A stretch of 64,000 nt of DNA from contig NZ_LGUR01000002.1 in the NCBI RefSeq assembly GCF_001270495.1, positions 2,633-66,632 on the forward strand, given 5' to 3'. This document shows positions 54,927-64,000 of the stretch, one piece after another. This stretch comes from Streptomyces viridochromogenes (GTDB lineage Bacteria; Actinomycetota; Actinomycetes; Streptomycetales; Streptomycetaceae). How positions within the stretch are numbered: position 1 is the stretch's first letter; the number at the start of each line of letters is the position of its first letter. The position numbers and the translations under genes are program-made. The notes under the pieces were generated by a model. That model saw nothing but the letters and a program-made list of their open reading frames with translations. It searched no databases and was not told the origin of the DNA.

Positions 54927-55200
54927 GTGAGTACGGTGCTGTACGCCGAACACCTTCGACCCGGGGCCGGGTTCGCCCTGGGCAGCGCCAAGATCTCCAA
55001 GGAGGAGATCCTCGATTTCGGCCGCCGTTTCGACCCGCTGCCTCTGCACACGGACGAGGACGCGGCGGCCGCGAGCCGCGTCGGCGGCCTCATCGCCAGC
55101 GGCTTCCGTGCCACGGCGGTCCTGCAACGCCTCATGGTGGGTCAGCAGGCCAATGTCGTCGGCACCGTGGCCAGCCAGTCCTGGAGGGGAAAGGGAACCC
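54927..55200 (+). pseudogene. MaoC-like hydratase/dehydratase, N-terminal part
   Basis: From GTG 54927 the frame gives EHLRPGAGFALGSAKISKEE, ILDFGRRFDPLPLHTDEDAA and VGGLIASGFRATAVLQRLMV, the hot-dog hydratase start with the Asp and His positions of MaoC (FDPLPLHTD). It breaks off after VASQSW, where the response regulator gene ends on the other strand. Confidence 0.7.
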
Positions 55201-55878
55201 TCAGCCGAACCCTCGGCCGACCCCGCCTCCCACCCTCACCAGCCCCAACTCATAAGCCACAATCACGGCCTGTGCCCGATCCCGCAGCTCCAGCTTCGCG
55301 AACAGCCGGTTGATATGGGTCTTCACGGTGTGATCCGTGATCGTGAGCCGGCTCGCGATTTCCGCGTTGGACAGCCCTCGAGCGATCAAGGTGAGCACCT
55401 CCGCCTCTCGCGCCGTGAGCTCCCCCACCGAGTGAACCGGCAGCCGCGACGCGCGAGCATGCACGAACTCGCCGATCACCCGCTTGGTGATCTCGGGCGA
55501 GAGCAGCGCGTTCCCGGCCGCCACCACCCGCACCGCGTGCAGCAGTTCGGGAAAGGTGGCGTCCTTGAGCAGAAAGCCGCCCGCCCCGGCGGCGAGCGCG
55601 TCGTACACGTACTCGTCGAGGCCGAAGGTCGTCAGCATCAGGACCTTCGTCGTGCCCCCGGACCCGGCCAGGATCTCGCGGGCCGCCTCGATGCCGTTCT
55701 TGTGGGGCATCCGGATGTCGAGGAGCGCGAGGTCGGGCCGGGTCTCGGCGGCGACGCGTACCGCCTGCACACCGTCCTCGGCCTCGCCCACGACCTCGAT
55801 GTCCTCCTGAGTGTTGAGGAGGTTCACAAAACCGGTGCGGACGACCGCCTGATCGTCGGCGACCAGTGCCCTGATCAC
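55201..55878 (-). CDS. NarL/LuxR-type response regulator
   Basis: I chose GTG 55878 with GGAGG upstream; the product is 225 residues. The receiver domain has VADDQAVVRTGF, the phosphoacceptor Asp in LALLDIRMPHKNG, the Thr in VLMLTTFG and Lys in FLLKDA. The LuxR HTH is LTAREAEVLTLIARGLSNAE with HTVKTHINRLFAKL. It follows the kinase gene by 23 bp and is its partner. Confidence 0.93.
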   Translation of the reverse strand: MIRALVADDQAVVRTGFVNLLNTQEDIEVVGEAEDGVQAVRVAAETRPDLALLDIRMPHKNGIEAAREILAGSGGTTKVLMLTTFGLDEYVYDALAAGAGGFLLKDATFPELLHAVRVVAAGNALLSPEITKRVIGEFVHARASRLPVHSVGELTAREAEVLTLIARGLSNAEIASRLTITDHTVKTHINRLFAKLELRDRAQAVIVAYELGLVRVGGGVGRGFG

Positions 55879-55901
55879 GCCCGCCTCCTTCGCCACGCCG
55901 A

Positions 55902-57104
55902 TCACCGGGTCCCCCAGGGGAGCTCCGCCTCCACCAGGAAACCTCCGTCCGGGCCCGCGCCCGCGCTGAGCCGACCGCCGACCAGGGCCGCCCGCTCCCG
56001 CATCCCGGTCAGGCCGTGGCCCGCGCCGGAGCCCGGACCAAAACCCGGGCCCGGGCCGTCGTCGTGGATGCGCAGCATGAGCAGCCGGTCGGCGCCGTAG
56101 TCGATCTCCACAACGGTACGGGCACCGGGCGCGTGCTTGCGCGCGTTGGTCAGCGCCTCCTGGGTGATGCGGTAGGCGGACAGCTCCCACGCGGCGGGCA
56201 GCGACACCCGCTCCCCGGTGATCCTCAGCTCCGCCTCACCGCCCACCGCCCGGTGCTGCTCGACCAGTTCGGCGAGATGGTCGAGGGTCGGCTGCGGGGC
56301 GGTGAGGGCCGTGTCCCCCTGGCCCTGGGGGGTGCGCAGGACACCGAGCAGGCGGCGCAGTTCGGCCATCGAGGAGCGAGCGGTGCCGGCGATCTGCTGG
56401 AAGCCGTCGCGGGCCTCGGGGGTGAGTCCGGGGGTGGTGTACGTGGCGCTCTCGGCCTGGACGGCGATCATCGACACCGAGTGCGAGACGATGTCGTGCA
56501 GCTCACGGGCGATGGCCGCCCGCTCGGCCTCGGCGGCCTGCTGCCGCTCCATGGCGATCAACTGGGCCTGGGCCAGGTTCCGTTCCTGGCGGGTCTCCTC
56601 ACGGGAACGTACCGCGTCCCCCATCATCACGGCCCCGAAGATGACCACGGTCAGCAGGAACGACTCAGCGAACAGACTGAGCGAGCCCTTCTCCCAGAGC
56701 GCGGGCACCGGCAGGTTCATCCGCGACCAGGTGTTGATGTGCACCAGGTTCACGCACAGAGCCCCCAGCGCGGCACCCGCGACGGTCAGCGCGGGGTGCA
56801 GTACCCGCTTGCGGCCCAGGGTGTAGCAGCCGATCAGCCCGCTCGCCATGATCGAGACGTACAGGTTGACGTCCCCGGCGAACCCGAGCAGCCCCGCGGC
56901 GACCGTGAGCACCGCGACGGGCGGGAACGACCGCCGCCACATCAGCGAGGCGGAGGAGACGAGGACCCCGATCGTGGTGGTCACGGATCCGGGAAAGGCG
57001 ATCAGCTCCGCCACGGCACCGACGGTCAGGAAACCGCCGGTGGCCCAAGGGTAGGCGGGCGCCGCGATCCACGCGCGGAACCGCTGCTGAAGAGACGTAC
57101 GCAT
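55902..57104 (-). CDS. Sensor histidine kinase (HisKA_3 type)
   Basis: The product is 400 residues from ATG 57104. Four or five membrane helices fill residues 15-165 (GGFLTVGAVAELIAFPG, VAVLTVAAGLLGFAGDVNLY). The phospho-His is in AIARELHDIVSHSVSMIAVQ. The ATPase part has ALTNARKHAPGARTVVEI (N box), IHDDGPGPGFGPG and HGLTGMRERAALVGG. The signal is not evident, with no large external loop. It forms a pair with the next gene. Confidence 0.92.
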   Translation of the reverse strand: MRTSLQQRFRAWIAAPAYPWATGGFLTVGAVAELIAFPGSVTTTIGVLVSSASLMWRRSFPPVAVLTVAAGLLGFAGDVNLYVSIMASGLIGCYTLGRKRVLHPALTVAGAALGALCVNLVHINTWSRMNLPVPALWEKGSLSLFAESFLLTVVIFGAVMMGDAVRSREETRQERNLAQAQLIAMERQQAAEAERAAIARELHDIVSHSVSMIAVQAESATYTTPGLTPEARDGFQQIAGTARSSMAELRRLLGVLRTPQGQGDTALTAPQPTLDHLAELVEQHRAVGGEAELRITGERVSLPAAWELSAYRITQEALTNARKHAPGARTVVEIDYGADRLLMLRIHDDGPGPGFGPGSGAGHGLTGMRERAALVGGRLSAGAGPDGGFLVEAELPWGTR

Positions 57105-57240
57105 GGATCCATGGTCCGTGCCGGCGCGGGTACGCGCGTCACCGCACGGGTTGAGCCTGCGGCCGGATGTCATGCCACGGGTTGACTCCCAGGTCCGGAG
57201 CCTCGGTTGACGTTCTACGACCTGCGAATTCCTACCGTCG

Positions 57241-58404
57241 ATGGACATGGCTAAGAGTCCTGAACGGTACGCGCAACGCATCCAGTACATACGTCCCGAG
57301 CAGTACCAACGGTACGAGCGGTACGCGTGGGCCGGCTGCGCGGTCGCCGCGCTGGGGCTCGCCCTGGTCTCGGATCTGGGGCCGCACCGGGTGTGGGGCG
57401 TGGTGGCGGGGGCGGGCTACACGGTCGCGGCGCTCCTGGCCTGCGGTGCGCGCTCCCGCCCCGCTGCCCGGGTGGTCGCGGTGGTGGGGGCCGTCGTGGT
57501 GCCGCTCGTCTCGCTGGTGACGGCCGGGCTCGGACAGTTGGAGGTCACGGTCGTCGAGCGGTCGGGGCAGTTGCTGCTCGCGAACGGCAGCCCGTACGTC
57601 TCCGACCCCGTGGCCGTCGCCGACTTCAACCCCTACCTGCCCGGGATGGCGCTCTTCGGTGTGCTGCCCGGGGACGCGCGCTGGTGGCTGGGCGGTGCCT
57701 TCGTGGCGGCCCTCGCCGCGGCCGGCCTGCACCGAGCCTGGCTGCTCGCCTGCCCTCTCGTCGCGCTGCCCCTCGCGGTGGGCGGGATCGACCTTCCGGT
57801 CGTCGGCCTGATGTGCCTCGGCGTCGTACTCGCCGGGCAGGGGCGGCCGGGCCGCGCGGGGCTGGTGCTCGGCGCCGCCGCCGCGCTCAAGTGGACGGCG
57901 TGGCCCGCGCTGCCCGTGGCACTGGCGCTGATCGCCGTACGGCGGGGCGGTCGGCCCGCGCTGCGGTACGCGGCCGTGGCCCTGTCCACCACGACGGCGG
58001 CGGTGCTGCCCTTCGCCCTCGCCGACCCCTCCGGCCTCTACCGGAACGTCATCGCCTTCCCGCTGGGCCTCACCGACACCACCTCGCCGGCGGCGAGCCC
58101 GCTGCCCGGATATCTGCTCGCGACGTACGTCCCCGGCGGCAGGGTGATCGCGCTCGTGCTCCTCGCGGTGAGCGCGCTGCTCATGGCGGTGTCGTTGGGG
58201 GTGCGGCCGCCGGGGACGGCACAGGCGGCGGCCGCCCGGCTCGCGCTCGGTCTGGGCCTGGCCATGGCCCTGATACCCGCGACCCGTTTCGGCTACCTGG
58301 TCTGTCCGCTGGTGCTCGGGGCGCTGGCGTACCGCATGTCGCAGCGCGGCAGCACAACTGTCACCGCCCTTGTCGCCCCTGCCAGGGAGAAGGCCTTCGT
58401 ATGA
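57241..58404 (+). CDS. Membrane glycosyltransferase, GT87/DUF2029-like
   Basis: The product is 387 residues with about 9-10 membrane helices (WAGCAVAALGLALVSDLG, VVGAVVVPLVSLVTAGLGQL). The segment DPVAVADFNPYLPGMALFGV and the later LVLGAAAALKWTAWPALPVA are typical of GT87 polyprenol-linked mannosyltransferases, but the catalytic Asp pair is not certain. It overlaps the GT4 gene by four bases (ATGA), so the two likely act on one cell-wall or lipid glycan. Confidence 0.72.
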   Translation: MDMAKSPERYAQRIQYIRPEQYQRYERYAWAGCAVAALGLALVSDLGPHRVWGVVAGAGYTVAALLACGARSRPAARVVAVVGAVVVPLVSLVTAGLGQLEVTVVERSGQLLLANGSPYVSDPVAVADFNPYLPGMALFGVLPGDARWWLGGAFVAALAAAGLHRAWLLACPLVALPLAVGGIDLPVVGLMCLGVVLAGQGRPGRAGLVLGAAAALKWTAWPALPVALALIAVRRGGRPALRYAAVALSTTTAAVLPFALADPSGLYRNVIAFPLGLTDTTSPAASPLPGYLLATYVPGGRVIALVLLAVSALLMAVSLGVRPPGTAQAAAARLALGLGLAMALIPATRFGYLVCPLVLGALAYRMSQRGSTTVTALVAPAREKAFV

Positions 58405-59564
58405 CGAACAACTCCCGCCCTCGCACGCTGATCGTCACCAATGACTTCCCTCCCAGGCAGGGCGGCATCGAGACGTTCGTCCGTGAACTGGCCGACCGCT
58501 TCCCACCCGACGAAGTGGTCGTCTTCACCTCGACGCCGGACCCGGCCACGGCGGAGTCGGCACCCGACGAGTCCCTTCCCTACCCGGTGATCCGCCACCG
58601 GGTACGCACCCTCCTGCCGACCCCCAGGGCCACCGCACACGCCGCAGCCGTGGCCCGCCGGTACGGCTGCGAGCGGGTGTGGTTCGGCGCGGCGGCGCCG
58701 CTCGGCCTGATGGCGGGCCGACTGCGGCAGACGACGGGCATCCGTACGGCAGTCGCCACCACGCACGGCCACGAGGTGTGGTGGGCCCGCACCCCCGGGG
58801 CCAGGGCCCTGCTGCGCCGCATAGGTACGGAGGTCGACGCCCTTACCTGGCTGGGTGCGAGCACTCGTCGGCCGATCGAGGCGGCCCTCACTCCCGGGAC
58901 CCGCACCGCACGTCTGGTCCCCGGCGTGGACACCACGGCCTTCCGTCCCTTCCTGGACGGCCGCCCGGTGCGGGCCCGCTACGGCCTGGGCCGGCGCCCG
59001 GTGATCCTGTGCGCGGCCCGGCTGGTCCCGCGCAAGGGCCAGGACACCCTGATCAGGGCGCTGCCCTGGATCCGCAGGGCGATCCCGGACGCCGTGCTCC
59101 TCCTGGTCGGCGACGGCCCTTACGCCTCCGAACTGCGCCAACTCGCCCTGAAAGAAGGCGTATTGGAATCGGTCGTCTTCGCCGGCGGCCACCCCCACCA
59201 CACCCTGCCCACCTTCTACGCCGCCGCCGACGTCTTCGCCATGCCCTGCCGCACCCGACGACGCGGCCTGGAGGTGGAGGGCTTGGGCATCGTCTATCTG
59301 GAGGCCGCCGCGTCCGGACTCCCCGTCCTGGCCGGCGACTCGGGCGGCGCCCCGGACGCGGTACGCGACGGCGAGACCGGCCATGTCGTCGACGGCCGCT
59401 CTGTGGCGGCGACTGCGGACCGCCTGACCAGGCTCCTCCGCAACCCCGAACTCGCCCGCGAGATGGGCGAGAAGGGCCACCACTGGGTCCGAACGGAGTG
59501 GTCCTGGGACCACTCCTACGCAACCCTGACGGAGCTGCTCCATTCAGCGGGAGCAGCAGGGTGA
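58401..59564 (+). CDS. GT4-family glycosyltransferase, PimB-like
   Basis: The product is 387 residues. It has the GT4 start TLIVTNDFPPRQGGIETFVR, the acceptor-domain motif THGHEVWWARTPG, LVPGVDTTAFRP, ILCAARLVPRKGQDTLIRAL and the donor-site EGLGIVYLEAAASGLPVLAG with the E-x7-E spacing. This fits a GDP-mannose-dependent phosphatidylinositol mannosyltransferase-like enzyme. An IS remnant follows at once. Confidence 0.9.
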   Translation: MTNNSRPRTLIVTNDFPPRQGGIETFVRELADRFPPDEVVVFTSTPDPATAESAPDESLPYPVIRHRVRTLLPTPRATAHAAAVARRYGCERVWFGAAAPLGLMAGRLRQTTGIRTAVATTHGHEVWWARTPGARALLRRIGTEVDALTWLGASTRRPIEAALTPGTRTARLVPGVDTTAFRPFLDGRPVRARYGLGRRPVILCAARLVPRKGQDTLIRALPWIRRAIPDAVLLLVGDGPYASELRQLALKEGVLESVVFAGGHPHHTLPTFYAAADVFAMPCRTRRRGLEVEGLGIVYLEAAASGLPVLAGDSGGAPDAVRDGETGHVVDGRSVAATADRLTRLLRNPELAREMGEKGHHWVRTEWSWDHSYATLTELLHSAGAAG

Positions 59565-59790
59565 GGGTGCGTGAGCCGTACTCAAGCGATCTGGTCCCCG
59601 ACGAACGTTGGGCGTCGATCGAGCCTGTGATCACAGCGTGGAAGGACGAACGGGTGGGCCGGTCGGCTCCCTGGCGCCCCCGGGGACCCGGCGGTTCGGC
59701 GATCCGGCGATCCGGCGATCCGGATCCTGTGATCTCCGGGAAATCGTGAACGCGATCTTCTACCAGAACCGGACCGGCTGTCAGTGCCTA
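59562..59790 (+). pseudogene. IS5 transposase N-terminal fragment
   Basis: VREPYSSDLVPDERWASIEP and VITAWKDERVG, then DLREIVNAIFYQNRTGCQ in a shifted frame, match the start of the transposases at 204 and 2423. An 8-bp unit CGGCGATC occurs three times (59697-59720) where the frame is lost. It ends against the permease fragment. Confidence 0.75.
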
Positions 59791-60110
59791 CATGGCGAGC
59801 AGCACCTGGCAGGTGCCGTTGGGCGCGAAGCCGCCGTCGGCCCACAGACGGGTGACGAAGGCGGTGTCCCCGACGTAGGAGAACCCCGAAGGTGAGGACG
59901 CCTACGCCGATGAAAATCATCGCGACGACGGCGACCACCTTGATCGCGGCGAACCAGAACTCCGGCTCTCCGAAGAGCTTGACGGAGACGAGGTTGGCGA
60001 CGAAGGGGACGCCGAGGGCGGACGCGGCGGTGGCCCACACCGGCACCGACGGCCACCAGTAGGCGATGTAATGGTCGGCGGCGGTCACATCGGCCATGCA
60101 GGCCGAGGTC
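59790..60110 (-). pseudogene. Amino acid permease (APC, GabP/CycA-like) fragment
   Basis: Reading left: ADVTAADHYIAYWWPSVPVW, then NLVSVKLFGEPEFWFAAIKV and VVAMIFIGVGVLTFG. After a one-base shift near 59895 it continues YVGDTAFVTRLWADGGFAPN. This is the middle of an APC permease, about helices 4-6. It stops where the IS5 fragment begins. Confidence 0.75.
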
Positions 60111-60149
60111 CCCACGACCCCATGATGAAGCTGAGCGGTGAGGCCGAGC

Positions 60150-60470
60150 CGCGCTGATCCGGGGGTCGATTGGGTCGCCGTCTAAGTCGGCGAGGCTGAC
60201 GGTGCCGAGGTGGCCGTTGAGCATGAGGGAGCGGCCGCCGATGCCGCGGGCGATCGCGACGAGCGAGGGCGGCCGGGCGCTTTTCCAGGCCGTGGACCTC
60301 CCAGCCGCGGGGCCAGCCATTCGCTGCAAAAGTCAGCGATGACGGTCTCGCCGGCCCCGCAGGGAACGAGATCGGGGTTGGCGGAGTCGATGGAAATGAG
60401 CCTGGCCAGCAGGCCGGCGGTGTCCGACTTCAGGGAATCGGCAGACGTATGGTTCGAGGGGACTCGGGGA
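60150..60470 (-). pseudogene. M20-family peptidase fragment with altered active site
   Basis: TAGLLARLISIDSANPDLVP and GAGETVIADFCSEWLA, then after a shift PSLVAIARGIGGRSLMLNGH and LGTVSLADLDGDPIDPRI. The M20 active-site motif HxDTV reads HLGTV, so the catalytic Asp is Gly. Only the N-terminal quarter of the protein remains. Confidence 0.72.
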
Positions 60471-60553
60471 GCATCAGGGAACAAGATCAGTCCCGTTCCA
60501 CTTCTGGGTGGTGCCTGGAGAGAAGCTCACGGCGCCCGCGGGCCCCTGGTTCC

Positions 60554-60847
60554 TCAGCGAGTCCTGTGTGGCCTACCGCCCGCGTCCCAGATGAGATCAC
60601 AGCGCGAGCACTGGACGGGGTCGCGGCCGTACCTCTTCACCTGGGCCTTGGTGACGATCATGATGTCGGGCCGCTTGAACCGATGCGCGCACGCCGGGCA
60701 GGTCAGCATGCCGTCAGTCGCGCCGCCCGCCGGCGGCGACGCCTCCACCTCCGACCACCTCACCGCACGACGGCTGCGCACCACCAAGACGCAACCCACT
60801 ACCAGCGCCAGGCCGACCACCAGCCCAACGATCACCACACCATTCAC
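60554..60847 (-). CDS. Small membrane-anchored zinc-ribbon protein
   Basis: The product is 97 residues from ATG 60847. Residues 3-23 form one membrane helix (GVVIVGLVVGLALVVGCVLV). The soluble part has CPACAHRF and, 28 residues later, CSRCDLIW, a C-x2-C pair of pairs that would bind one zinc. It is one of the few intact genes in this decayed zone. Function unknown. Confidence 0.65.
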   Translation of the reverse strand: MNGVVIVGLVVGLALVVGCVLVVRSRRAVRWSEVEASPPAGGATDGMLTCPACAHRFKRPDIMIVTKAQVKRYGRDPVQCSRCDLIWDAGGRPHRTR

Positions 60848-60962
60848 GCCGCGCTCCTTGGCCTGCCTTCGCTTCGTAGACCGGAAGAACCTAGCCCCGC
60901 CTCCTCGGGAGGGGTCCCGGGACGGCGGTGGCGTCGTGAGGAGAGGCGTCAGAGGAGAGGCG

Positions 60963-61215
60963 TCATTGGAATGCCGCGGACTCCGATGGAACGGCGCCGT
61001 CGCCGTCGTGTTCCGGCCCTCGGATCAGGGAACCGAGTGCGGTCACGCGCCCGCGCGGGAGGCCGGCGGCGTCCAGCAGCCGGTAGGCGAGCAGGCGCGG
61101 TTCGTCCTCGTGTGCGGACGGCTCGGCCAGGCGGCGGGTCTTCTCCCAGTCGGCGCCGCCGGCGAACGTGAGCGTCAGGGTCAGTGCGCGGGGGTGGTTC
61201 TGTCGGTAGTTGGTG
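60963..61215 (-). pseudogene. Y-family DNA polymerase, little-finger fragment
   Basis: HPRALTLTLTFAGGADWEKT, then RRLAEPSAHEDEPRLLAYRL and LDAAGLPRGRVTALG match the C-terminal DNA-binding (little finger) domain of DinB/ImuB-type polymerases. The catalytic palm and the start are missing, and the end has drifted. The 5' side is cut by the IS21 fragment. Confidence 0.65.
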
Positions 61216-61650
61216 ACGTCAGTTGTTCGTGAAAGCTGACGGCACCAGGTGACGGCCAAGAAAGATGTTCGCGAATTCTGACGTCACCATCGAGGTTGCG
61301 GTGTCAAGCTGGATGTGCTCAGTAAAAGGAGCACCCCCGATGCCGCCTGGCCAGTCGAAGGTCTGGTTGTACGCCGCGCTGCGGCGCGACTCCCGCGACG
61401 GCATGTCGAACCGGGCGTTGCAGTGCAAGTACGGCGTCACCTGGAGCACGGTCAACAAGGCCCTGACCTCGGCTTGGCCGCAGCCACGCACGACAACCGC
61501 TTCGGCGCGGCCGTCGAAGCTGGATCCGTTCACGCTGCTGATCGACGAGATCCTGCTCATTGATCTGGACGCGACCAGGAAACAGCGCCACACCGTCACC
61601 CCGGATCTACCGCCGTCTGATCGACGAGCACTCCTCGTCCGAGGCGTTGC
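61216..61650 (+). pseudogene. IS21 istA 5' fragment
   Basis: After a terminal-repeat-like start (GTCAGTTGTTCGTGA at about 61219) the frame MPPGQSKVWLYAALRRDSRD from ATG 61340 matches the first 90 residues of the istA at 62726, and then degenerates near 61600. The catalytic domain is absent. Confidence 0.8.
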
Positions 61651-61737
61651 GTTGACCACTTGAACCCGCACCGATGAGAGGGCGCAAGCGTCCTGCGAGC
61701 AACCGCGCGGTCCGGCCAGGGACTGAGAGTCCGGTGT

Positions 61738-62493
61738 CTATACCTTGCTCGCGACCACCATGTAGTTCTCGGCCTCAAGATCGAACGTGCTCAGTTCCGT
61801 TTGGAGTCCGACCCGGTGCAGCTCGACTTCGAGTTCCTCGTACCGGTAGGGCCAGCAGGACAGCAGTTCCGAGCGGACAAGAACCAACCCGGTCGCATCA
61901 ACTTGCGCGATCGCAATCTCGATGTGGTGCTCCTCCTCCCAATGCGGCGCAATCTCCCAGCGGTAGACCACGACGGCATCGCGACCGTTCCGGCGGACGA
62001 GTCGGTCACTGATCTCCAGCCGGGAACCTCTGGCCCTCACGAGTTCCCAAGTGCGGGATGTGAGTACCAAGCGCCCGCCGGGGCGCAGAAGCCGTGACAT
62101 CGACTCCAGAGCAGCGCCCCTGCCTGTCGCGCCCGCGGCATGGTGAAGCGAGTTGCCAACGCAGAACACCATGTCGAACGTGTTGTCCTGGAAATGGTCG
62201 GGCAACTCTTCCCAGTTCGCCCGTGCGGCCCGGACGGATGCCCCGAACTCCTCAGACAACTCTGCAGTGCGACGAACCATCGCCTCGCTGGCGTCAGTTG
62301 CGACAACCTGCATGCCACGACCGGCGAGGCCAACCGCCAACTGTCCGGTTCCGCACGAACAGTCGAGGACGTGAGCGTTCGACGGCAGGAGATTGAGGAC
62401 GTCGTCGAACGACGCGGCGAACTCGGCTGGAGGCAACTTTGCATCCGAGATGAGCCATTCGTACACCTCGGCAAGCACGTCATAGCCTGTCAC
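61738..62493 (-). CDS. Class I SAM-dependent methyltransferase
   Basis: I chose GTG 62493 because GGAGG lies 8 bases upstream; an earlier GTG 62511 lacks such a site. The product is 251 residues. The SAM motif is HVLDCSCGTGQLAVGLAGRG, followed by VVATDASEAMVRRTAELS, FDMVFCVGNSLHHAAGATGR and RLLRPGGRLVLTSRTWELVR. Substrate unknown. It is less GC-rich than its neighbours and flanked by IS21 sequences, so it may have travelled with them. Confidence 0.88.
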   Translation of the reverse strand: MTGYDVLAEVYEWLISDAKLPPAEFAASFDDVLNLLPSNAHVLDCSCGTGQLAVGLAGRGMQVVATDASEAMVRRTAELSEEFGASVRAARANWEELPDHFQDNTFDMVFCVGNSLHHAAGATGRGAALESMSRLLRPGGRLVLTSRTWELVRARGSRLEISDRLVRRNGRDAVVVYRWEIAPHWEEEHHIEIAIAQVDATGLVLVRSELLSCWPYRYEELEVELHRVGLQTELSTFDLEAENYMVVASKV

Positions 62494-62603
62494 AGCCACT
62501 ACCTCCGTCACGCGGCAGACTCACGGTAGGACGTCAGTCCATCAGCGGAGAAAGCCGGGCACCAATTGTTTTCGCAAGGATGGCTCTGACGGTGTTTGTG
62601 GGT

Positions 62604-64000
62604 TGTCAGTTGTCCGTCTGAGTGGATGTCACCGGCTGGTTGGCTGGGAAGTTGTTCGTGAGGAGTAGTGTCACTCGCGGGGTTGCGGTGGCAAGGTGAA
62701 TGTGCTCAGTGAAGGAGCACCGCCGATGCCGCCTGGTCAGTCGAAGGTCGAGTTGTATGCCGCGCTGCGGCGTGACGCTCGCGAGGTCATGTCGAACCGG
62801 GCGCTGGAGCGCAAGTACCGGGTGGGCTGGCGGACTGTTCAGAAGGCGCTGAGTTCGGCGTGGCCGCAACCTCGGGAACCGTACGCGCCTCGCCGTTCCA
62901 AGCTGGATCCGTTCAAGCCGGTGATCGACCAGATGCTGCCGGCTGATCTGGATGCGCCGAGGAAACAGCGTCACACGATGGTCCGGATCTATCGCCGGTT
63001 GATCAACGAGCACGCGATGGACGACGTGTCCTACCAGGTCGTGCGCGCCTACGTCGCCAAGCGGAAGGCCGGAGATTCGGGTCGAGGCCGGCCGTGGCCC
63101 GGCGCAGGTGTTCATCGAGCAGTCGCACCTGGCCGGCGCCGAAGCCGAGGTCGACTTCGGCGAGGTCGCGGTCCGTTTGTGGGGCGAGCTGGTGAAGTGC
63201 CATTTGTTCTGCCTGCGGTTGTCGTTCTCCGGGAAGGCGGTGCACCGGGTGTTCGCCTCCGGCGGTCGGGAGGCGTTCTTCGAGGGCCACGAGAACGCTT
63301 TCATAGTGCTGGGCGGCGTGCCGTTCGGCAAGATCCGGTATGACAACCTGAAGGCCGCGGTCGCGTCGGTGCTCGGCTTCACGCGGCGCCGGGTCGAGAC
63401 CGACCGGTGGACCGCATTTCGGTCCCACTACGGCATCGAGCCGTTCTACTGCACGCCGGGAATCGAGGGCGCCCACGAGAAAGGCGGCGTCGAGGGCCAG
63501 ATCGGCTGGTTTCGCCGCAACCACTTCGTTCCCGTCCCCGAGATCGACTCGCTGGCGCACTTGAACATGCTGATCGACGAGTGGGATCTGGCCGACGAGG
63601 CCCGGCGGATCGGGACCCGTCCCCGCACGATCGGCGAGCTGTTCGCCGTCGAACGGCCGTCCTTGCAGCCGTTGCCCGTCGAGACGTTCGAGACCGGCCG
63701 CCGGTGCACCCCAAGGGTCGACCGGTTCTCCCAGATCACCGTCCGCACCAACCGTTACTCGGTCCCGACCCGGTTCATCGGCCGCCAGGTCCGGGTCTTG
63801 CTGCACGCCTCCGAGCTCGTGGTGTTCGACGGCCGCACCGAGATCGCCCAGCACGAACGGCTGCTGACCAAGAGCGGATCACGGCTCGAGCTCGATCACT
63901 ATCTCGAGGCGCTGCTGCGCAAACCGGGCGCGCTGCCCGGCGCCACGGTCCTCGAACAGGCCCGGGCCGCAGGCCAGTTCACCCCGATCCACGAAGCCTG
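62604..64000 (+). mobile_element. IS21-family element, left part
   Basis: The left end is probably TGTCAGTTGTCCGTCTGA at 62604, since the same start occurs before the fragment at 61216. The istA gene begins 120 bp inside. The right half with istB lies beyond the window. Confidence 0.75.
62726..64000 (+). pseudogene. istA: IS21 transposase IstA, one frameshift, 3' end outside window
   Basis: I chose ATG 62726, with AAGGAG upstream (MPPGQSKVELYAALRRDARE). The N-terminal HTH region runs to AYVAKRK; an extra G at 63067-63068 then breaks the frame, and the rest continues as IRVEAGRGPAQVFIEQ. The DDE triad is present in AEAEVDFGEV, KIRYDNLKAAV and HEKGGVEGQIGWFRR. The beta-barrel end (NRYSVPTRFIGRQVRVLLHA) is also intact. 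One indel may be decay or a sequence error. IstA acts with the ATPase IstB. Confidence 0.87.

Overview
The window looks like a chromosome arm or a large linear replicon of Streptomyces or a close relative. GC is very high, most start codons are GTG or ATG, and there is a tap-tpg pair (22069-24813). Tap and Tpg are the telomere-associated and terminal proteins of linear Streptomyces replicons. Insertion sequences and broken genes fill the left 31 kb and the last 10 kb, as is usual near Streptomyces telomeres.

Layout. 1-3377: three IS5-family elements packed end to end with only 3-bp TNA sites between them; each carries a transposase and/or a small winged-helix partner gene, and one also carries an XRE regulator. 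3379-6197: the 3' part of an RHS polymorphic toxin gene with a deaminase-like tip, and an ankyrin-repeat immunity gene. 6190-11150: more IS5 copies and remnants around a small plasmid-like module (double zinc finger, DUF6192-like, winged-helix protein). 11687-13660: an Old Yellow Enzyme/FAD fusion. 13848-18315: a 1232-residue nuclease-STAND-repeat protein that resembles Avs antiphage sensors, followed by a decayed type I-E-like CRISPR array without cas genes. 18817-20560: a ruined Mu-type transposase gene. 21197-27666: a DHFR-like reductase, tpg-tap, a frameshifted double zeta toxin and its broken partner. 28901-28977: an initiator tRNA. 29968-31496: fragments of ISL3, IS256, a molybdopterin oxidoreductase and a MerR regulator.

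31542-54094 is a well-preserved catabolic island. A glutamine-synthetase-like gamma-glutamyl ligase, a P450, a [3Fe-4S] ferredoxin and a ferredoxin reductase sit beside PuuC-like and PuuD-like enzymes, a second glutamine amidotransferase and an APC permease. This suggests uptake of an amine, gamma-glutamylation, oxidation and removal of the glutamyl tag, with P450 chemistry where the Puu pathway uses the oxidase PuuB. The same block has an acetoacetate-decarboxylase-family protein and HpaE-, HpaD- and HpaG-like enzymes of the homoprotocatechuate meta-cleavage route, so the amine may be aromatic. A ribose-type ABC importer, a YtcJ-like amidohydrolase and an LLM flavin oxidoreductase form a further operon. 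Six copies of a 16-bp palindrome close to CGTTTG-N4-CAAACG lie before these operons and before the marR gene, so the island is probably one regulon.

55201-59564 is a two-component system and a pair of glycosyltransferase genes. 59562-64000 is again a graveyard (IS5, permease, M20 peptidase, Y-family polymerase and IS21 pieces) with one methyltransferase gene, and the window ends inside an IS21 istA gene with a frameshift.

All family names come from reading translated sequence by eye; no database search was run.
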